A stretch of DNA of 35,342 nucleotides from positions 1-35,342 of the forward strand of contig JANWWR010000076.1 of NCBI GenBank assembly GCA_025055835.1. Direction: 5' to 3'. A model generated the notes under the pieces. That model was not told the origin of the DNA, made no database searches, and saw only the letters and a list, made by a program, of their open reading frames with translations. Each line of letters begins with the position of its first letter. The stretch's first letter is position 1. Below are positions 24,765 to 33,380 of this stretch, piece after piece. The translations under genes were made by a program, and so were the position numbers. The stretch comes from Gemmatales bacterium. GTDB taxonomy: Bacteria > Planctomycetota > Planctomycetia > Gemmatales > HRBIN36.

Positions 24765-24886
24765 GTCGAGCCGGAGCCGCAAGGCCTCGGGTACCCCGAG
24801 CCGAGGCCGTCAGCCCCTCCAAGCGGCGAGCCGAAGCCGTCAGCCCCTCCGAGCGGCGAGCCGAGGCCGCAAGGCCTCGGGTACGG
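24765..24886 (+). repeat. Four tandem 30-bp units related to the palindromic GNRA-loop repeat
   Basis: Four adjacent 30-bp units begin at 24767, 24797, 24827 and 24857; each starts CGAGCCG and has GCCG seven to nine bases further on. Units 1 and 4 carry the GCAA loop and GGCCTCG arm; units 2 and 3 carry GTCA and GCCCCTCC instead, so the order is mirrored. Unit 4 with its flank (24855-24882) is a perfect copy of the dispersed scaffold: GGCGAGC, arm CGAGGCC, GCAA, arm GGCCTCG, GGT. Unit 1 (24765-24792) is imperfect. The array lies between the divergent sulfatase and dehydrogenase genes. Confidence 0.75.
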
Positions 24887-24990
24887 GTCCCCCTTACCCG
24901 CCAAAACCGCTACCGCAGGAATGCCGGTTGCCATTGACACTCCTCTGACAAGGTTTTCCTTCCAGTTCAATCTGTCCGACCGCCTGGACG

Positions 24991-24999
24991 TGGTAAAAT
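24991..24999 (+). promoter_or_regulatory. Extended -10 promoter of the short-chain dehydrogenase gene
   Basis: TGG followed by TAAAAT (24994-24999) fits an extended -10. No -35 of note is seen. The start would be near 25006, leaving a 55-nt leader with a GAGGTGG site before ATG 25061. Confidence 0.4.
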
Positions 25000-25060
25000 G
25001 GTCAAAGATTGACGCGTGGAAATTGCTTCCAGTGAGACAACACCAGGTCGAGGTGGCTTC

Positions 25061-25927
25061 ATGGCACGGCGAACCATCGCGGGATCGCGGATTTTGATCA
25101 CGGGGGCATCTCAGGGCATTGGACGGGCCTTGGCTGTCGAAGGGGCACGGCGCGGGGCCAAACTGGTCATCACGGCTCGCAGTGCCGACATCGAGACGCT
25201 GGCCGACGAACTTCGCCGTCAGGGGGCCGAGGTCGAGGCGGTTCGGGGTGACGTCACCAATCCCGACGACCGCCGCCGCATGATCGAAACCGCCGTCGAA
25301 AAGTTCGGCGGGCTTGACATCCTCATCAACAACGCCGGCATCGGCGCCACGGGCCATTTCATCGACGCCAGCGAAGACCGCCTGCGCAAAATCTTCGAGG
25401 TCAACTTCTTTGCCGTTTGCGAACTGATCCGCCTCGCTTTGCCGGTGCTGATGCAAGGCAACAAGCCGATGATCGTCAACATCTCCTCGGCCGCCGGTAA
25501 ACGGGCCTTGCCGGCCCGCAGCGAATACTCCGCCAGCAAGTTCGCGCTCCAGGGCTTCACCGATGCCTTGCGGGCGGAACTGGTCCGGTTCGACATCGAC
25601 GTGCTGAGCGTCTGCCCCGGCCTCACCGCAACCAACTTCCCAAGCAACATGATCGAGAACAAGGCCAAGATGCCGCTCGATCATCTCCGGGCCATGACGC
25701 CGGAACAGGTTGCCGTCGCCACCTACAAAGCCATCGAACGCGGCAAGCACGAGATCGTCCTGACCTGGCAGGCCAAGTTGCTGTCCCTGATGAACCGCTT
25801 GTTCCCGAAGCTGACCAACCACCTGGTTGCCTGGCGGGTCAAGAAGCTCTACGCCGACGAGATCAAGGCCCGCAAACAGCAGCAGAAGCAGGAACGCCAG
25901 CCGGAAACCGCCTCCGCTGGTCGGTAG
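25061..25927 (+). CDS. Short-chain dehydrogenase/reductase
   Basis: The 288-residue protein is a classical SDR oxidoreductase. The cofactor motif GASQGIGRA is near the N-terminus, NNAG is in ILINNAGIGATG, and the active site is the serine of NISSAAGKR with YxxxK in EYSASKFALQGF. The residue after the second strand is an arginine (ITARS), which favours NADP(H). A C-terminal extension rich in Lys, Arg and Gln (KKLYADEIKARKQQQKQERQ), preceded by an amphipathic stretch (LLSLMNRLFPKLTNHLV), resembles the membrane-associating tail of DltE- or hydroxysteroid-type SDRs. The substrate is unknown. ATG 25061 is chosen for its GAGGTGG site; an earlier GTG at 25016 lacks one. It converges with thrS 47 bp away. 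Confidence 0.88.
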   Translation: MARRTIAGSRILITGASQGIGRALAVEGARRGAKLVITARSADIETLADELRRQGAEVEAVRGDVTNPDDRRRMIETAVEKFGGLDILINNAGIGATGHFIDASEDRLRKIFEVNFFAVCELIRLALPVLMQGNKPMIVNISSAAGKRALPARSEYSASKFALQGFTDALRAELVRFDIDVLSVCPGLTATNFPSNMIENKAKMPLDHLRAMTPEQVAVATYKAIERGKHEIVLTWQAKLLSLMNRLFPKLTNHLVAWRVKKLYADEIKARKQQQKQERQPETASAGR

Positions 25928-25974
25928 GCAGGCTGGGCTTTCTCTCGGTAACGCTAGGCGAAAGACTTGCGAAA

Positions 25975-28239
25975 TTACTCGGCGAAGCGGGCGGTTTGAT
26001 CGCTTAATCCGGCAGAAGCCGAACTGGTTTGGCGAATGCGGCGGTTTTGGACTTCCGACCGCATCAGGTCGAGCACCTCGGCAATCGGTTTACTTCCAAG
26101 GTCGCCGTCGAGGCGGTCTCGAAGAGCCACCGTGCCAGCATCCCGTTCCTTCTCGCCGACCACGAGCATGTACGGGATCTTCTCCAACTGGGCCTCGCGG
26201 ATCTTGTAACCGATCTTCTCCGGCCGATAGTCGCCGCTGACGCGGAACCCCGCTTGCCGGAACTCGGCCTCGACTTTGCGGGCGTAGTCGAAAACCTTCT
26301 CGCTGACGGGCAGGATGCGGGCCTGTTCCGGGGCCAGCCAGAGCGGAAACGCCCCGGCGAAGTGTTCGATGAGGATGCCGCAGAACCGCTCCATCGAACC
26401 GAACGGGGCACGGTGGATCATCACCGGCCGATGCGGAGCATTATCCGGGCCGATGTATTCCAGCTCGAAGCGTTCCGGCAGGTTGTAATCCAGTTGCACG
26501 GTGCCGAGTTGCCATTCCCGGCCGATGCAGTCGCGAACCACGAAATCCACCTTGGGACCGTAGAAAGCCGCTTCCCCTTCCTCGGCCGAGTAGTTCATGC
26601 CCAGGTTCCTGACCGTGCGGATGAGGTTTTCTTCCGCCTGCTTCCAGTTGGCGTCGCTGCCGACGTATTTGTCGCTTTTTGGATCACGCAGGCCGACGCG
26701 GACCCGGTAATCCTCCAGGCCGACGCTGCGGAGCACGAACAGGACCAGTTCCAGATTCGACACCAGTTCGGCCTCGATCTGCTCCGGCGTGACGAAGAGG
26801 TGGGCGTCGTCCTGGGTAAAGCCGCGGACCCGAGTCATGCCGGAAAGTTCTCCGGTCTGCTCGAAGCGATAGACGGTGCCGAACTCGGCCAGGCGCACCG
26901 GCAGATCGCGGTAGCTGCGTTGCTCGGCCTTGTAAATGTTGATGTGGTGCGGACAGTTCATCGGCTTGAGCAGGTAGCCCTCCTGCTGCTCCAACCAGCC
27001 GAGCAGGGCCTTGGCCCGTTCCTTGGCATTCGTGGCGCTTCGATAGTCCGGCAGTGCAATGCCGACCTGATCGAGAAGCTGGAGAACGTGCCGATGGACC
27101 GCTTCGAGCCGTTCGGCCTGCGTCCGGGCTTCCATATACCCCGGGGGGACAAAGCCGACGCTGCGAAGATAGTCGGACATCTGCCGTTCCTTGGCGTCGT
27201 CCAGTTCGCCAGCGGCGAGGCGGTACTGGGCGACATCCAAAGCGGCGGCGTGGACCTGGAAGTACATCGGCGGGAACTGGGCATCTCGGTAGTACGGGAA
27301 ATGACCGCTGGTGCGGTACAGTTCCAAGCGTCCGATGTGCGGAGTGTACACCGGCTGATAGCCGCGTTTGATGAGTTCGTCCCGGATGAAGCTCTCGAGC
27401 AGGCTGCGGACCATCGCTCCCTTGGGCATCCATAGGATCAATCCGCTCCCGACCTGGGATGCGATGGTGAACAGCTTGAGCTGTTTGCCCAGCACGCGGT
27501 GATCGCGTTTGCGAGCCTCCTCGACTTGCTTGAGATAAGCATCCAGATCTTTCTGGGAGAAAAACGCGGTGCCGTAGAGCCGCTGCAGCTGGGGTCGCGA
27601 GGCGTCGTTTTTCCAGTAAGCCCCGGCGATGCTGAGCAGTTTGAACGCTCCGATCTTGCCCGCATGAGGAATGTGCGGACCGCGGCACAGGTCGATGAAC
27701 TCTCCCTGGCGGTAAAAGCTGAGGGTCGGAAACTTTGAAAGTTCCTCGTCGATATGCTCAACCTTGTAATCTTGCCCCAGATCGGCAACGAGGGTGCGGG
27801 CCTCAGCCGTGGGCCGCTCGAAGCGTTCAAATGGCTCGGCCTGTTCAATGATTTTCCGCATCTCGGCTTCGATGCGGGGAAAGTCCTCCTCCCGGATGGG
27901 AGGGGTGACGTCAATGTCGTAGTAGAAGCCGTTCTCGATGGTTGGTCCGAACGCGAGCTTGGCCCCGGGAAACAGCCGCATCACGGCTCGGGCCATGACG
28001 TGCGCACAACTATGGCGGAGCACGTCCAAGGCTTCGCGGTCCTGGTCGGTGAGAATCTGGAACTGGATTTCGCCGTGGCCGTCGTGCAATTCGCGGTCGA
28101 GATCGACGATGACGCCGTTGACTTTGGCGGCGACGGCCGAGCGGGCCAGACGCTTGCTGACAGCCTCGGCGATGTCGCGGGGCCGGGTGCCCTCGGGAAA
28201 GCTCTTCACCGAACCATCGGGAAAACGGATTGTGAGCAT
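25975..28239 (-). CDS. thrS: Threonyl-tRNA synthetase
   Basis: Charges tRNA-Thr in the cytoplasm. It is a complete class II synthetase of 754 residues. The N-terminal TGS domain ([18 protein letters not shown]) is followed by the editing domain ([19 protein letters not shown]) and the catalytic core, with the zinc ligand Cys in MNCPHH, motif 2 in [13 protein letters not shown], and motif 3 in [19 protein letters not shown] short anticodon-binding domain ends it. It is about 100 residues longer than E. coli ThrRS, with an insertion around [20 protein letters not shown] in the catalytic half. ATG 28239 is chosen for the GGAAGGGG site; an ATG five codons earlier has none. It lies 75 bp behind the zinc-finger mini-gene on the same strand. 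No T-box-like leader was seen. Confidence 0.97.
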   Translation of the reverse strand: MLTIRFPDGSVKSFPEGTRPRDIAEAVSKRLARSAVAAKVNGVIVDLDRELHDGHGEIQFQILTDQDREALDVLRHSCAHVMARAVMRLFPGAKLAFGPTIENGFYYDIDVTPPIREEDFPRIEAEMRKIIEQAEPFERFERPTAEARTLVADLGQDYKVEHIDEELSKFPTLSFYRQGEFIDLCRGPHIPHAGKIGAFKLLSIAGAYWKNDASRPQLQRLYGTAFFSQKDLDAYLKQVEEARKRDHRVLGKQLKLFTIASQVGSGLILWMPKGAMVRSLLESFIRDELIKRGYQPVYTPHIGRLELYRTSGHFPYYRDAQFPPMYFQVHAAALDVAQYRLAAGELDDAKERQMSDYLRSVGFVPPGYMEARTQAERLEAVHRHVLQLLDQVGIALPDYRSATNAKERAKALLGWLEQQEGYLLKPMNCPHHINIYKAEQRSYRDLPVRLAEFGTVYRFEQTGELSGMTRVRGFTQDDAHLFVTPEQIEAELVSNLELVLFVLRSVGLEDYRVRVGLRDPKSDKYVGSDANWKQAEENLIRTVRNLGMNYSAEEGEAAFYGPKVDFVVRDCIGREWQLGTVQLDYNLPERFELEYIGPDNAPHRPVMIHRAPFGSMERFCGILIEHFAGAFPLWLAPEQARILPVSEKVFDYARKVEAEFRQAGFRVSGDYRPEKIGYKIREAQLEKIPYMLVVGEKERDAGTVALRDRLDGDLGSKPIAEVLDLMRSEVQNRRIRQTSSASAGLSDQTARFAE

Positions 28240-28314
28240 AAAGGCCCCTTCCATTTCGCAGGGAATACCGGCGTCGGTCGTCGGATCCAGGCGAGCAGAG
28301 GGTCTGGCCAGCTT

Positions 28315-28647
28315 CTACAATTGCGTCGGTTCGGTTTCCGGGGGAGCTTCCCCGGTGCCTTTGCAGTGACGGCAGGTGACGTCGATGAAGCCGATGCCCT
28401 TGCAGCGTCGGCACAAGTCGTAACTCATGACCGCGGGCCGACCCAGGCACTTGGGACACAGCACGGGGATGCAGCCCTGGCCGTTGCAGCGGTCGCATTT
28501 TTCGGTCACGACACTGAAGGCCTCTTCCCGCTTCGACGTCGTCTTGCGGGTGCGGCTGGCCGTTTTGACTGTCCGGGCTTTCGCCGTCCCCGTCGTCTTG
28601 GTCTTGCGAGTCTTGACGACCGATTTCGAAGCAGGCTTGCTCTTCAT
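28315..28647 (-). CDS. DnaJ-type zinc-finger mini-protein with basic tail
   Basis: The 110-residue protein consists of two parts. Residues 1-42 are almost entirely Lys, Arg, Thr, Ser and Ala, like a histone H1 tail. Residues 51-99 carry four CxxC motifs: C51/C54 (CDRCNGQG), C64/C67, C79/C82 (CRRCKGIG) and C92/C95 (CRHCKGTG). This is the CxxCxGxG repeat of the DnaJ central domain, which binds two zinc ions and helps hold unfolded protein. There is no J domain or substrate-binding domain, so it is not a DnaJ. A nucleic-acid-binding or chaperone-assisting role is possible, but I do not know its function. ATG 28647 follows GGGGAG. It has its own promoter and may be co-transcribed with thrS. Confidence 0.8.
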   Translation of the reverse strand: MKSKPASKSVVKTRKTKTTGTAKARTVKTASRTRKTTSKREEAFSVVTEKCDRCNGQGCIPVLCPKCLGRPAVMSYDLCRRCKGIGFIDVTCRHCKGTGEAPPETEPTQL

Positions 28648-28653
28648 CGTTGG

Positions 28654-28681
28654 TTGACTCCCCTGTGGGCGTAAGTAGATT
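28654..28681 (+). promoter_or_regulatory. argB promoter
   Basis: TTGACT (28654-28659), a 16-nt spacer and TAGATT (28676-28681) predict a start near 28688, 19 nt before ATG 28707. It lies next to the opposing promoter at 28686-28713, so the two may compete for polymerase. Confidence 0.5.
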
Positions 28682-28685
28682 AGCT

Positions 28686-28713
28686 ATTTTACAGCAGCGG
28701 AGCGACATGCCAA
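28686..28713 (-). promoter_or_regulatory. Promoter of the zinc-finger mini-gene (and thrS)
   Basis: On the minus strand TTGGCA (28713-28708), a 16-nt spacer and TAAAAT (28691-28686) match consensus at five of six positions each. The start would be near 28679, 32 nt before ATG 28647. The -35 overlaps the argB start codon. Confidence 0.6.
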
Positions 28714-29594
28714 TGGAGCACGCCATCCGCAAGGCCGAAACCCTGATCGAGGCGCTCGGCTACATCCGCAAATTCCGGGACCGGATCACCGTCATCAAGC
28801 TGGGCGGCAGTGCCATGGAGGACCGCGACGCCCTGACCGCCACGCTCCAGGACGTCATTTTCATGGAGACGGTCGGGCTGCGACCAATCCTGGTCCATGG
28901 CGGCGGAAAGCCCATCGATCGGGCCATGAGCCAAGCCGGTCTGACGCCTCGCAAGGTGCGCGGCCTTCGCTATACGGACGAACAGACCCTGGAAATCGTG
29001 GTCCACGTCCTCCTCAAAGAAATCAATGCCGATATTGTCGGCCAAGTCAAGCGGTTAGGCGGACGGGCCGTGGGGATGCACGGGGACGATCTGCGGGTCC
29101 TGCATGGACGGCGGACTTTCCTGACGGTCGAGGGCGGAGAGCGGATCGACCTCGGCCTGGTCGGCGAAGTCACCCACGTGGACCGCGATCTGCTCGAAGC
29201 CCTGTGTCGGGCCGACATCGTGCCGGTCATTCCCTCGCTGGTCTGGGACGACGAGGCCGACCGCTGGCTCAACGTCAACGCGGACAACGCTGCCGCCGCC
29301 GTCGCCGCCCACGTCCAGGCCGACAAGCTCGTGCTCTTGACCGACACACCGGGCATCCTCCGCGACCGCCGTGACGAAGACAGCGTCATCTCCAGTCTGA
29401 ACGCCCAGCAGTGCGACGAACTGATCCGTAGCGGCGTCATTGACAGCGGCATGATTCCCAAGGTGCAGGCGTGCCTGGATAGCCTTCAGGCCGGGGTCAA
29501 GAAGACGCACATCATCGATGGCCGGTTGCGGCATTCGCTGCTGCTGGAAATCTTCACCGACAAGGGCGTCGGCACGGAAATTACCATGAGCTGA
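28707..29594 (+). CDS. argB: Acetylglutamate kinase
   Basis: Phosphorylates N-acetylglutamate with ATP, the second step of arginine synthesis. The 295-residue protein of the amino-acid-kinase fold shows the phosphate-binding motif VIKLGGSAMED, the substrate loop VHGGGKPIDRAM, LNVNADNAAAAVA, LLTDTPGIL and the lysine-bearing SGMIPKVQACLDSL. An N-terminal helix (EHAIRKAETLIEALGYIRKF) of the kind found in arginine-inhibited hexameric enzymes is present, so feedback inhibition by arginine is likely. ATG 28707 follows GGAG by 5 nt; ATG 28713 is an alternative. argD begins 8 bp after the stop. With argF it forms a three-gene arginine cluster; argC, argJ, argG and argH are not in the window. Confidence 0.97.
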   Translation: MPMEHAIRKAETLIEALGYIRKFRDRITVIKLGGSAMEDRDALTATLQDVIFMETVGLRPILVHGGGKPIDRAMSQAGLTPRKVRGLRYTDEQTLEIVVHVLLKEINADIVGQVKRLGGRAVGMHGDDLRVLHGRRTFLTVEGGERIDLGLVGEVTHVDRDLLEALCRADIVPVIPSLVWDDEADRWLNVNADNAAAAVAAHVQADKLVLLTDTPGILRDRRDEDSVISSLNAQQCDELIRSGVIDSGMIPKVQACLDSLQAGVKKTHIIDGRLRHSLLLEIFTDKGVGTEITMS

Positions 29595-29602
29595 GGAGAC
29601 TC

Positions 29603-30802
29603 ATGCAGCACGCTCCGCTTTCCTCGCAGGAGACGATGGCCCTGTTTCAGCAGTACGTCATCGGGAACTACACGCGGTTTCCGGTGTCGCTGGTGCGGGG
29701 CGAGGGATCCTACGTCTGGGACGCCGAGGGCAATCGCTATCTGGACCTGTTTCCGGGCTGGGGCTGCAATCTGCTGGGCCACTGTCCGCCGCGGGTCGTC
29801 GAGGCAGTGCGGGACCAGGTCGGCCGACTGATCCATGTGCCGAACACCTGGTACATGGAAGCCCAGGGGTTGCTGGCCCGGGAACTGAGCCAGCGCAGTT
29901 TCGGCGGCAAGTGCTTCTTCTGCAACAGCGGGACCGAGGCGGTCGAGGCGGCGATCAAACTGGCCCGCGTCTTCGGCAAGCCGAACCGCTACAAGCTCGT
30001 CACCATGCTCAACAGTTTTCATGGCCGGACCATGGGGGCCGTCACCGCCACCGGCCAGCCCAAGTACCACCAGGGGTTCGAGCCGCTGCTGCCCGGTTTC
30101 AAATACGCTCCGTTTGGTGACCTGGAAGCCGTCTCCCGAGCCATTGACGAGGAAACCTGTGCCATTCTCGTCGAGCCGATCCAGGGCGAGGGCGGCATCC
30201 ACCTGCCGCCCTCGGGATACCTCGAAGGACTGCGGGAACTGGCCAATCGGCACAAACTTTTGCTGATCTTCGACGAGGTGCAGGCGGGCATGGGCCGGAC
30301 GGGGAAATGGTTCGGCTACCAGCACTGGAACGTCGAGCCGGACGCCATGACGCTGGCGAAGGGCCTGGCCGGGGGCATCGCCTGCGGGGCCTTGGTGGTT
30401 CGGAAGGATTACGCCGACCTGCTTAAGCCCGGCATGCACGCATCCACCTTCGGCGGCAACCCGATTGCCTGTCGGGCGGCCTTGGCGACCATCGAAACGA
30501 TCGAGGCCGATGGGTTGCTGGAACGCGCGAAGCAGATCGGCGACGCCTTCCGCACCCGGTTCCAGACGTTGCAGCAGAAGCTGCCCATCATCCGTGATGT
30601 GCGAGTCCAGGGCTGCATGATCGGCGTCGAATTGGCCGTCGAGGGGGCTCCAATCGTCGGCAAATGCCTGGAACGCCGTCTGCTTATTAACTGCACGCAC
30701 GGCACGGTGCTGCGTCTGCTCCCGGCCATGAATCTGACCGAGGACCAGATCACCGAGGGCTTCGCGATTCTGGAAGCCGTACTCTCCGAACACTCCGTGT
30801 GA
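29603..30802 (+). CDS. argD: Acetylornithine aminotransferase
   Basis: A PLP-dependent class III aminotransferase of 399 residues, forming N-acetylornithine in arginine synthesis and possibly also acting in lysine synthesis. Recognisable segments are LDLFPGWGCNLLGHCPP, CNSGTEAVEAAIKLAR (phosphate binding), SFHGRTMGAVTATGQ, and FDEVQAGMGRTGKWFGYQH (the PLP-ring aspartate), followed by TLAKGLAGGIACGALVV with the Schiff-base lysine. Length and order match the family. ATG 29603 lies 8 bp after argB with GAGGAG 5 nt upstream, so the two are certainly one transcription unit. The call against 4-aminobutyrate or ornithine aminotransferases rests mainly on the argB/argF neighbours. Confidence 0.95.
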   Translation: MQHAPLSSQETMALFQQYVIGNYTRFPVSLVRGEGSYVWDAEGNRYLDLFPGWGCNLLGHCPPRVVEAVRDQVGRLIHVPNTWYMEAQGLLARELSQRSFGGKCFFCNSGTEAVEAAIKLARVFGKPNRYKLVTMLNSFHGRTMGAVTATGQPKYHQGFEPLLPGFKYAPFGDLEAVSRAIDEETCAILVEPIQGEGGIHLPPSGYLEGLRELANRHKLLLIFDEVQAGMGRTGKWFGYQHWNVEPDAMTLAKGLAGGIACGALVVRKDYADLLKPGMHASTFGGNPIACRAALATIETIEADGLLERAKQIGDAFRTRFQTLQQKLPIIRDVRVQGCMIGVELAVEGAPIVGKCLERRLLINCTHGTVLRLLPAMNLTEDQITEGFAILEAVLSEHSV

Positions 30803-30840
30803 TCTTCTGGTAGCTTCCCGCTATCTTGGAAAGAGGGAGG

Positions 30841-30921
30841 ATGCCCGCAGGGATGCAATCAGCGTTGTTTTCCCAGTTGCAACCGCCGTCATGCGTCATT
30901 TCATCACCTTGTTCGACCTGA
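30841..30921 (+). CDS. Possible upstream ORF overlapping the argF start
   Basis: A purine-rich GAGGGAGG (30833-30840) precedes ATG 30841 (spacing 0) and in-frame ATG 30853 (spacing 12). The frame from 30853 gives 22 residues and stops at TGA 30919-30921, 31 nt inside argF in another frame. argF itself has no Shine-Dalgarno. This would couple argF translation to the small ORF. The ORF has no arginine codons, so simple arginine-codon attenuation is not supported. Confidence 0.3.
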   Translation: MPAGMQSALFSQLQPPSCVISSPCST

Positions 30922-31826
30922 CCCGCGAAGAACTGCTCCATCTCTTGGCGATGGCGGAGCGGCTCAAACGGCAGCAAGGCCGAGGCAAACGTCGCCGCGA
31001 GCTCGCCGGCAAAGTGGTCGCCCTGATCTTCGAAAAGCCGTCGCTGCGGACGCGGGTGAGCTTCGAGTCTGCCGTGGCCCAGCTTGGCGGGGCGACGATC
31101 TTCCTGTCCGGTCCGGAAGTAGGCTTGGGAACGCGGGAGGCGATTCCCGACTGTGCCCGGACGCTCAGCCAGTTCTGCGATGCCGTCATTCTGCGGACCT
31201 TCGCTCACAGCACCGTGGAAACCTTCGCGGAACATGCCTCAGTGCCGGTCATCAACGGCCTGACCGACACGCATCATCCCTGCCAGGCGATTTCGGACCT
31301 GTTCACGATGCAAGAGCAGTTTGGCGAACTGCGGGGCAGGACGGTGGTGTTTGTCGGCGACGGCAACAACGTGGCCCGCTCGCTGGCAGTGGGCTGCGGC
31401 ATGTTGGGGATGCGCTTCGTCCTGGCCGCTCCGAAGGGCTACGGATTCGAGCCAGATTATTCCAACCTGCTCCGGCAGCGATTCCCCGAGGGTAGTTTCG
31501 AGTTGAACGGCTCACCGACCGAGGCGGTTCGGCATGCCGACGTCATCTACACCGACGTCTGGACGAGCATGGGACAGGAAGCGGAAAAGGACACCCGCTG
31601 CCAGGCGTTTCGCGGTTTCCAGGTCAACCGGGAACTTTTGGAACACGCCCCGGATCACGCCGTGGTCATGCACTGTCTTCCGGCCCACCGCGGCGAGGAG
31701 ATCACCAGCGAGGTGCTGGACGGGCAGCGCAGCATCGCTTTCCAGCAGGCAGGCAATCGCCTGCACGCTCAAAAGGCGCTTTTGGATTGGCTCTTGAACC
31801 AAAGCCACCGCTCGCTGCGACGGTAG
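30891..31826 (+). CDS. argF: Ornithine carbamoyltransferase
   Basis: Transfers a carbamoyl group to ornithine, giving citrulline in arginine synthesis. The 311-residue protein shows the carbamoyl-phosphate motif FEKPSLRTRVSFE, then HHPCQAISDLFT, VFVGDGNNVARSL, the DVWTSMGQE ornithine loop and the HCLPAHRGEEI motif carrying the cysteine that contacts ornithine, so it is complete and typical. ATG 30891 is chosen because the protein begins exactly at the conserved MRHFITLFDLTREEL; there is no ribosome-binding site, but a small upstream ORF with a strong site overlaps it. It lies 88 bp after argD, with no terminator between. It converges with the DUF1552 gene, 7 bp apart. Confidence 0.97.
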   Translation: MRHFITLFDLTREELLHLLAMAERLKRQQGRGKRRRELAGKVVALIFEKPSLRTRVSFESAVAQLGGATIFLSGPEVGLGTREAIPDCARTLSQFCDAVILRTFAHSTVETFAEHASVPVINGLTDTHHPCQAISDLFTMQEQFGELRGRTVVFVGDGNNVARSLAVGCGMLGMRFVLAAPKGYGFEPDYSNLLRQRFPEGSFELNGSPTEAVRHADVIYTDVWTSMGQEAEKDTRCQAFRGFQVNRELLEHAPDHAVVMHCLPAHRGEEITSEVLDGQRSIAFQQAGNRLHAQKALLDWLLNQSHRSLRR

Positions 31827-31833
31827 ATGTTCG

Positions 31834-33183
31834 TCACAGCAGGCCGGGCAGGGTGCCCGTGCTGTCTCCGAGCTTTTCGGTCTTCGCTCCGATGCGGTCG
31901 AGCATGGCCAGCCACAGGTTGTTGAGCGGCGTTTCCCGCCGATAGCGGATGTGCCGTCCCGTCCGCAGCGTGCCGTTGCCGCCGCCGACCAGAAGCGTTG
32001 GCAAGTCGTCGTGATTGTGCCGGTTGCCGTCGCCGATGCCCGATCCGTAGGCGATCATGCAGTGGTCCAGCAGCGTGCCGTCGCCCTCCGGGATGCTCTT
32101 GAGCTTGCCAAGGAAGTAGGCGAACAGGCTGATGTGGAAGCGGTTGATCTTGGCGATCTTGGCCTGCTTCTCGGCACTGCCGCCGTGGTGCGACAGATCG
32201 TGATGCCCCTCCGGCACGCCAATGAGCCGATAGCTCCGGTTGCTGCCGTCGTTGGCATAGACGAACGTGGCGATGCGGGTCAGATCCCCTTGAAAAGCCA
32301 GCACAAGGAGGTCCGAGAGAATGCGGACGTGTTCGTCGTATTCCTTGGGAACACCGTTCGGCTTGGCCATGTCGGGCAGTTTCGCCTCGGCGACCTGGCC
32401 CTTTTCCGTTCGCTGGATGCGCTGTTCCAGTTCGCGGATAGAGGTCAGGTACTCATCGAGTTTGCGCTGATCGGTGTGACCGAGCTTCCGTCGCAGGTCG
32501 TTGGCGTCTTCCTGGACAAAGTCGAGGATGCTCTTGGCGTATTCCTGACGACGAGCCCGACTGGCGGCGGCTTCCCTGGGATCACTGCCGGCAAAGAGTC
32601 GTTCAAACAACTGCCGGGGATCGACTTCCTTGATCATCGGCGTCGACTCGCTTCGCCAGGAGATGCTGGACGAATACGCGCAGCTGTACCCGGAATCGCA
32701 ACTGCCCGCCTGACGGCCGCCTTCGGTGCCAATTTCCAGCGACGGGAATTTGGTCAAATGACCGATCTTCATGGCCGCCATCTGGTCCGCCGAGATGCCG
32801 ACGCGGATATCCGCCCCGGCCGTCTTCTTTGGCTGGCAGCCGGTGAGCCAAGCCGACATAGCTCGGGCGTGGTCACCCGGTCCGTCACCGTTGGCCCGGG
32901 CCTTGTCTGCAGTCAGACCGCTCAAAACCAGCAGCTTGTCCTTGAAGTCTGCCAGGGGTTCCAGAATGGGAGGCAGCTCAAATTCGCTGCCATCCGTTCG
33001 GGGCGTCCAATCCGGCATGTGAGCGCCGTTGGGAATGTAGAAAAAGGCCATCCGGGTTGGCGCTTTAGGCGCTTTGCTGGGAGCAGCGATGGACAGGACG
33101 GGCATCATGGCGTCGAGCCAAGGGAGGGCAATGGCAGTGCCCAGTCCACGGAGAACGGTTCGGCGGGAAAGACGTTCGGTCAT
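31834..33183 (-). CDS. DUF1552 domain-containing protein, Tat-exported
   Basis: The 449-residue protein belongs to the DUF1552 family, secreted proteins of unknown activity found mainly in Planctomycetes and Myxobacteria. A twin-arginine leader (RLSRRTVLRGLGTAIALPWL) is followed by RMAFFYIPNGAHMPDW, LVLSGLTADKARA, DHARAMSAWLTGC, SCDSGYSCAYSSSISW and the late YGSGIGDGNRHNHDDLPTLL, all typical of the family. DUF1552 genes are usually next to a DUF1592/DUF1588/DUF1595 cytochrome-like gene; none is present here. ATG 33183 has GGGGGA about 8 nt upstream and a consensus TATAAT at 33219-33224. Its function cannot be inferred beyond export. Confidence 0.92.
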   Translation of the reverse strand: MTERLSRRTVLRGLGTAIALPWLDAMMPVLSIAAPSKAPKAPTRMAFFYIPNGAHMPDWTPRTDGSEFELPPILEPLADFKDKLLVLSGLTADKARANGDGPGDHARAMSAWLTGCQPKKTAGADIRVGISADQMAAMKIGHLTKFPSLEIGTEGGRQAGSCDSGYSCAYSSSISWRSESTPMIKEVDPRQLFERLFAGSDPREAAASRARRQEYAKSILDFVQEDANDLRRKLGHTDQRKLDEYLTSIRELEQRIQRTEKGQVAEAKLPDMAKPNGVPKEYDEHVRILSDLLVLAFQGDLTRIATFVYANDGSNRSYRLIGVPEGHHDLSHHGGSAEKQAKIAKINRFHISLFAYFLGKLKSIPEGDGTLLDHCMIAYGSGIGDGNRHNHDDLPTLLVGGGNGTLRTGRHIRYRRETPLNNLWLAMLDRIGAKTEKLGDSTGTLPGLL

Positions 33184-33218
33184 GGCAGGATCCCCCTGGT
33201 TCCGGTGGGCTTTCGTGC

Positions 33219-33224
33219 ATTATA
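33219..33224 (-). promoter_or_regulatory. -10 box of the DUF1552 gene
   Basis: A perfect TATAAT on the minus strand predicts a start near 33212, 29 nt before ATG 33183. No convincing -35 is present. Confidence 0.4.
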
Positions 33225-33380
33225 AACCCCGTATCGGTTCGTGGGGAGCGAAAAATCCGCGGAATGCGAAATCATCCAGGCGGGAAATCAGCTTTGTGAA
33301 CTCATGAACTTGCAACGCATGGCTTGCCAACCCGGTCAGGAAAAACCTTTCTGAACCACTCCCCAAAACGTGAGAATCAA

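Noticed and set aside
24765..24886. CRISPR array
   Set aside because: Four 30-bp units are directly adjacent with no unique spacers, and no cas gene is nearby; it is a tandem repeat.
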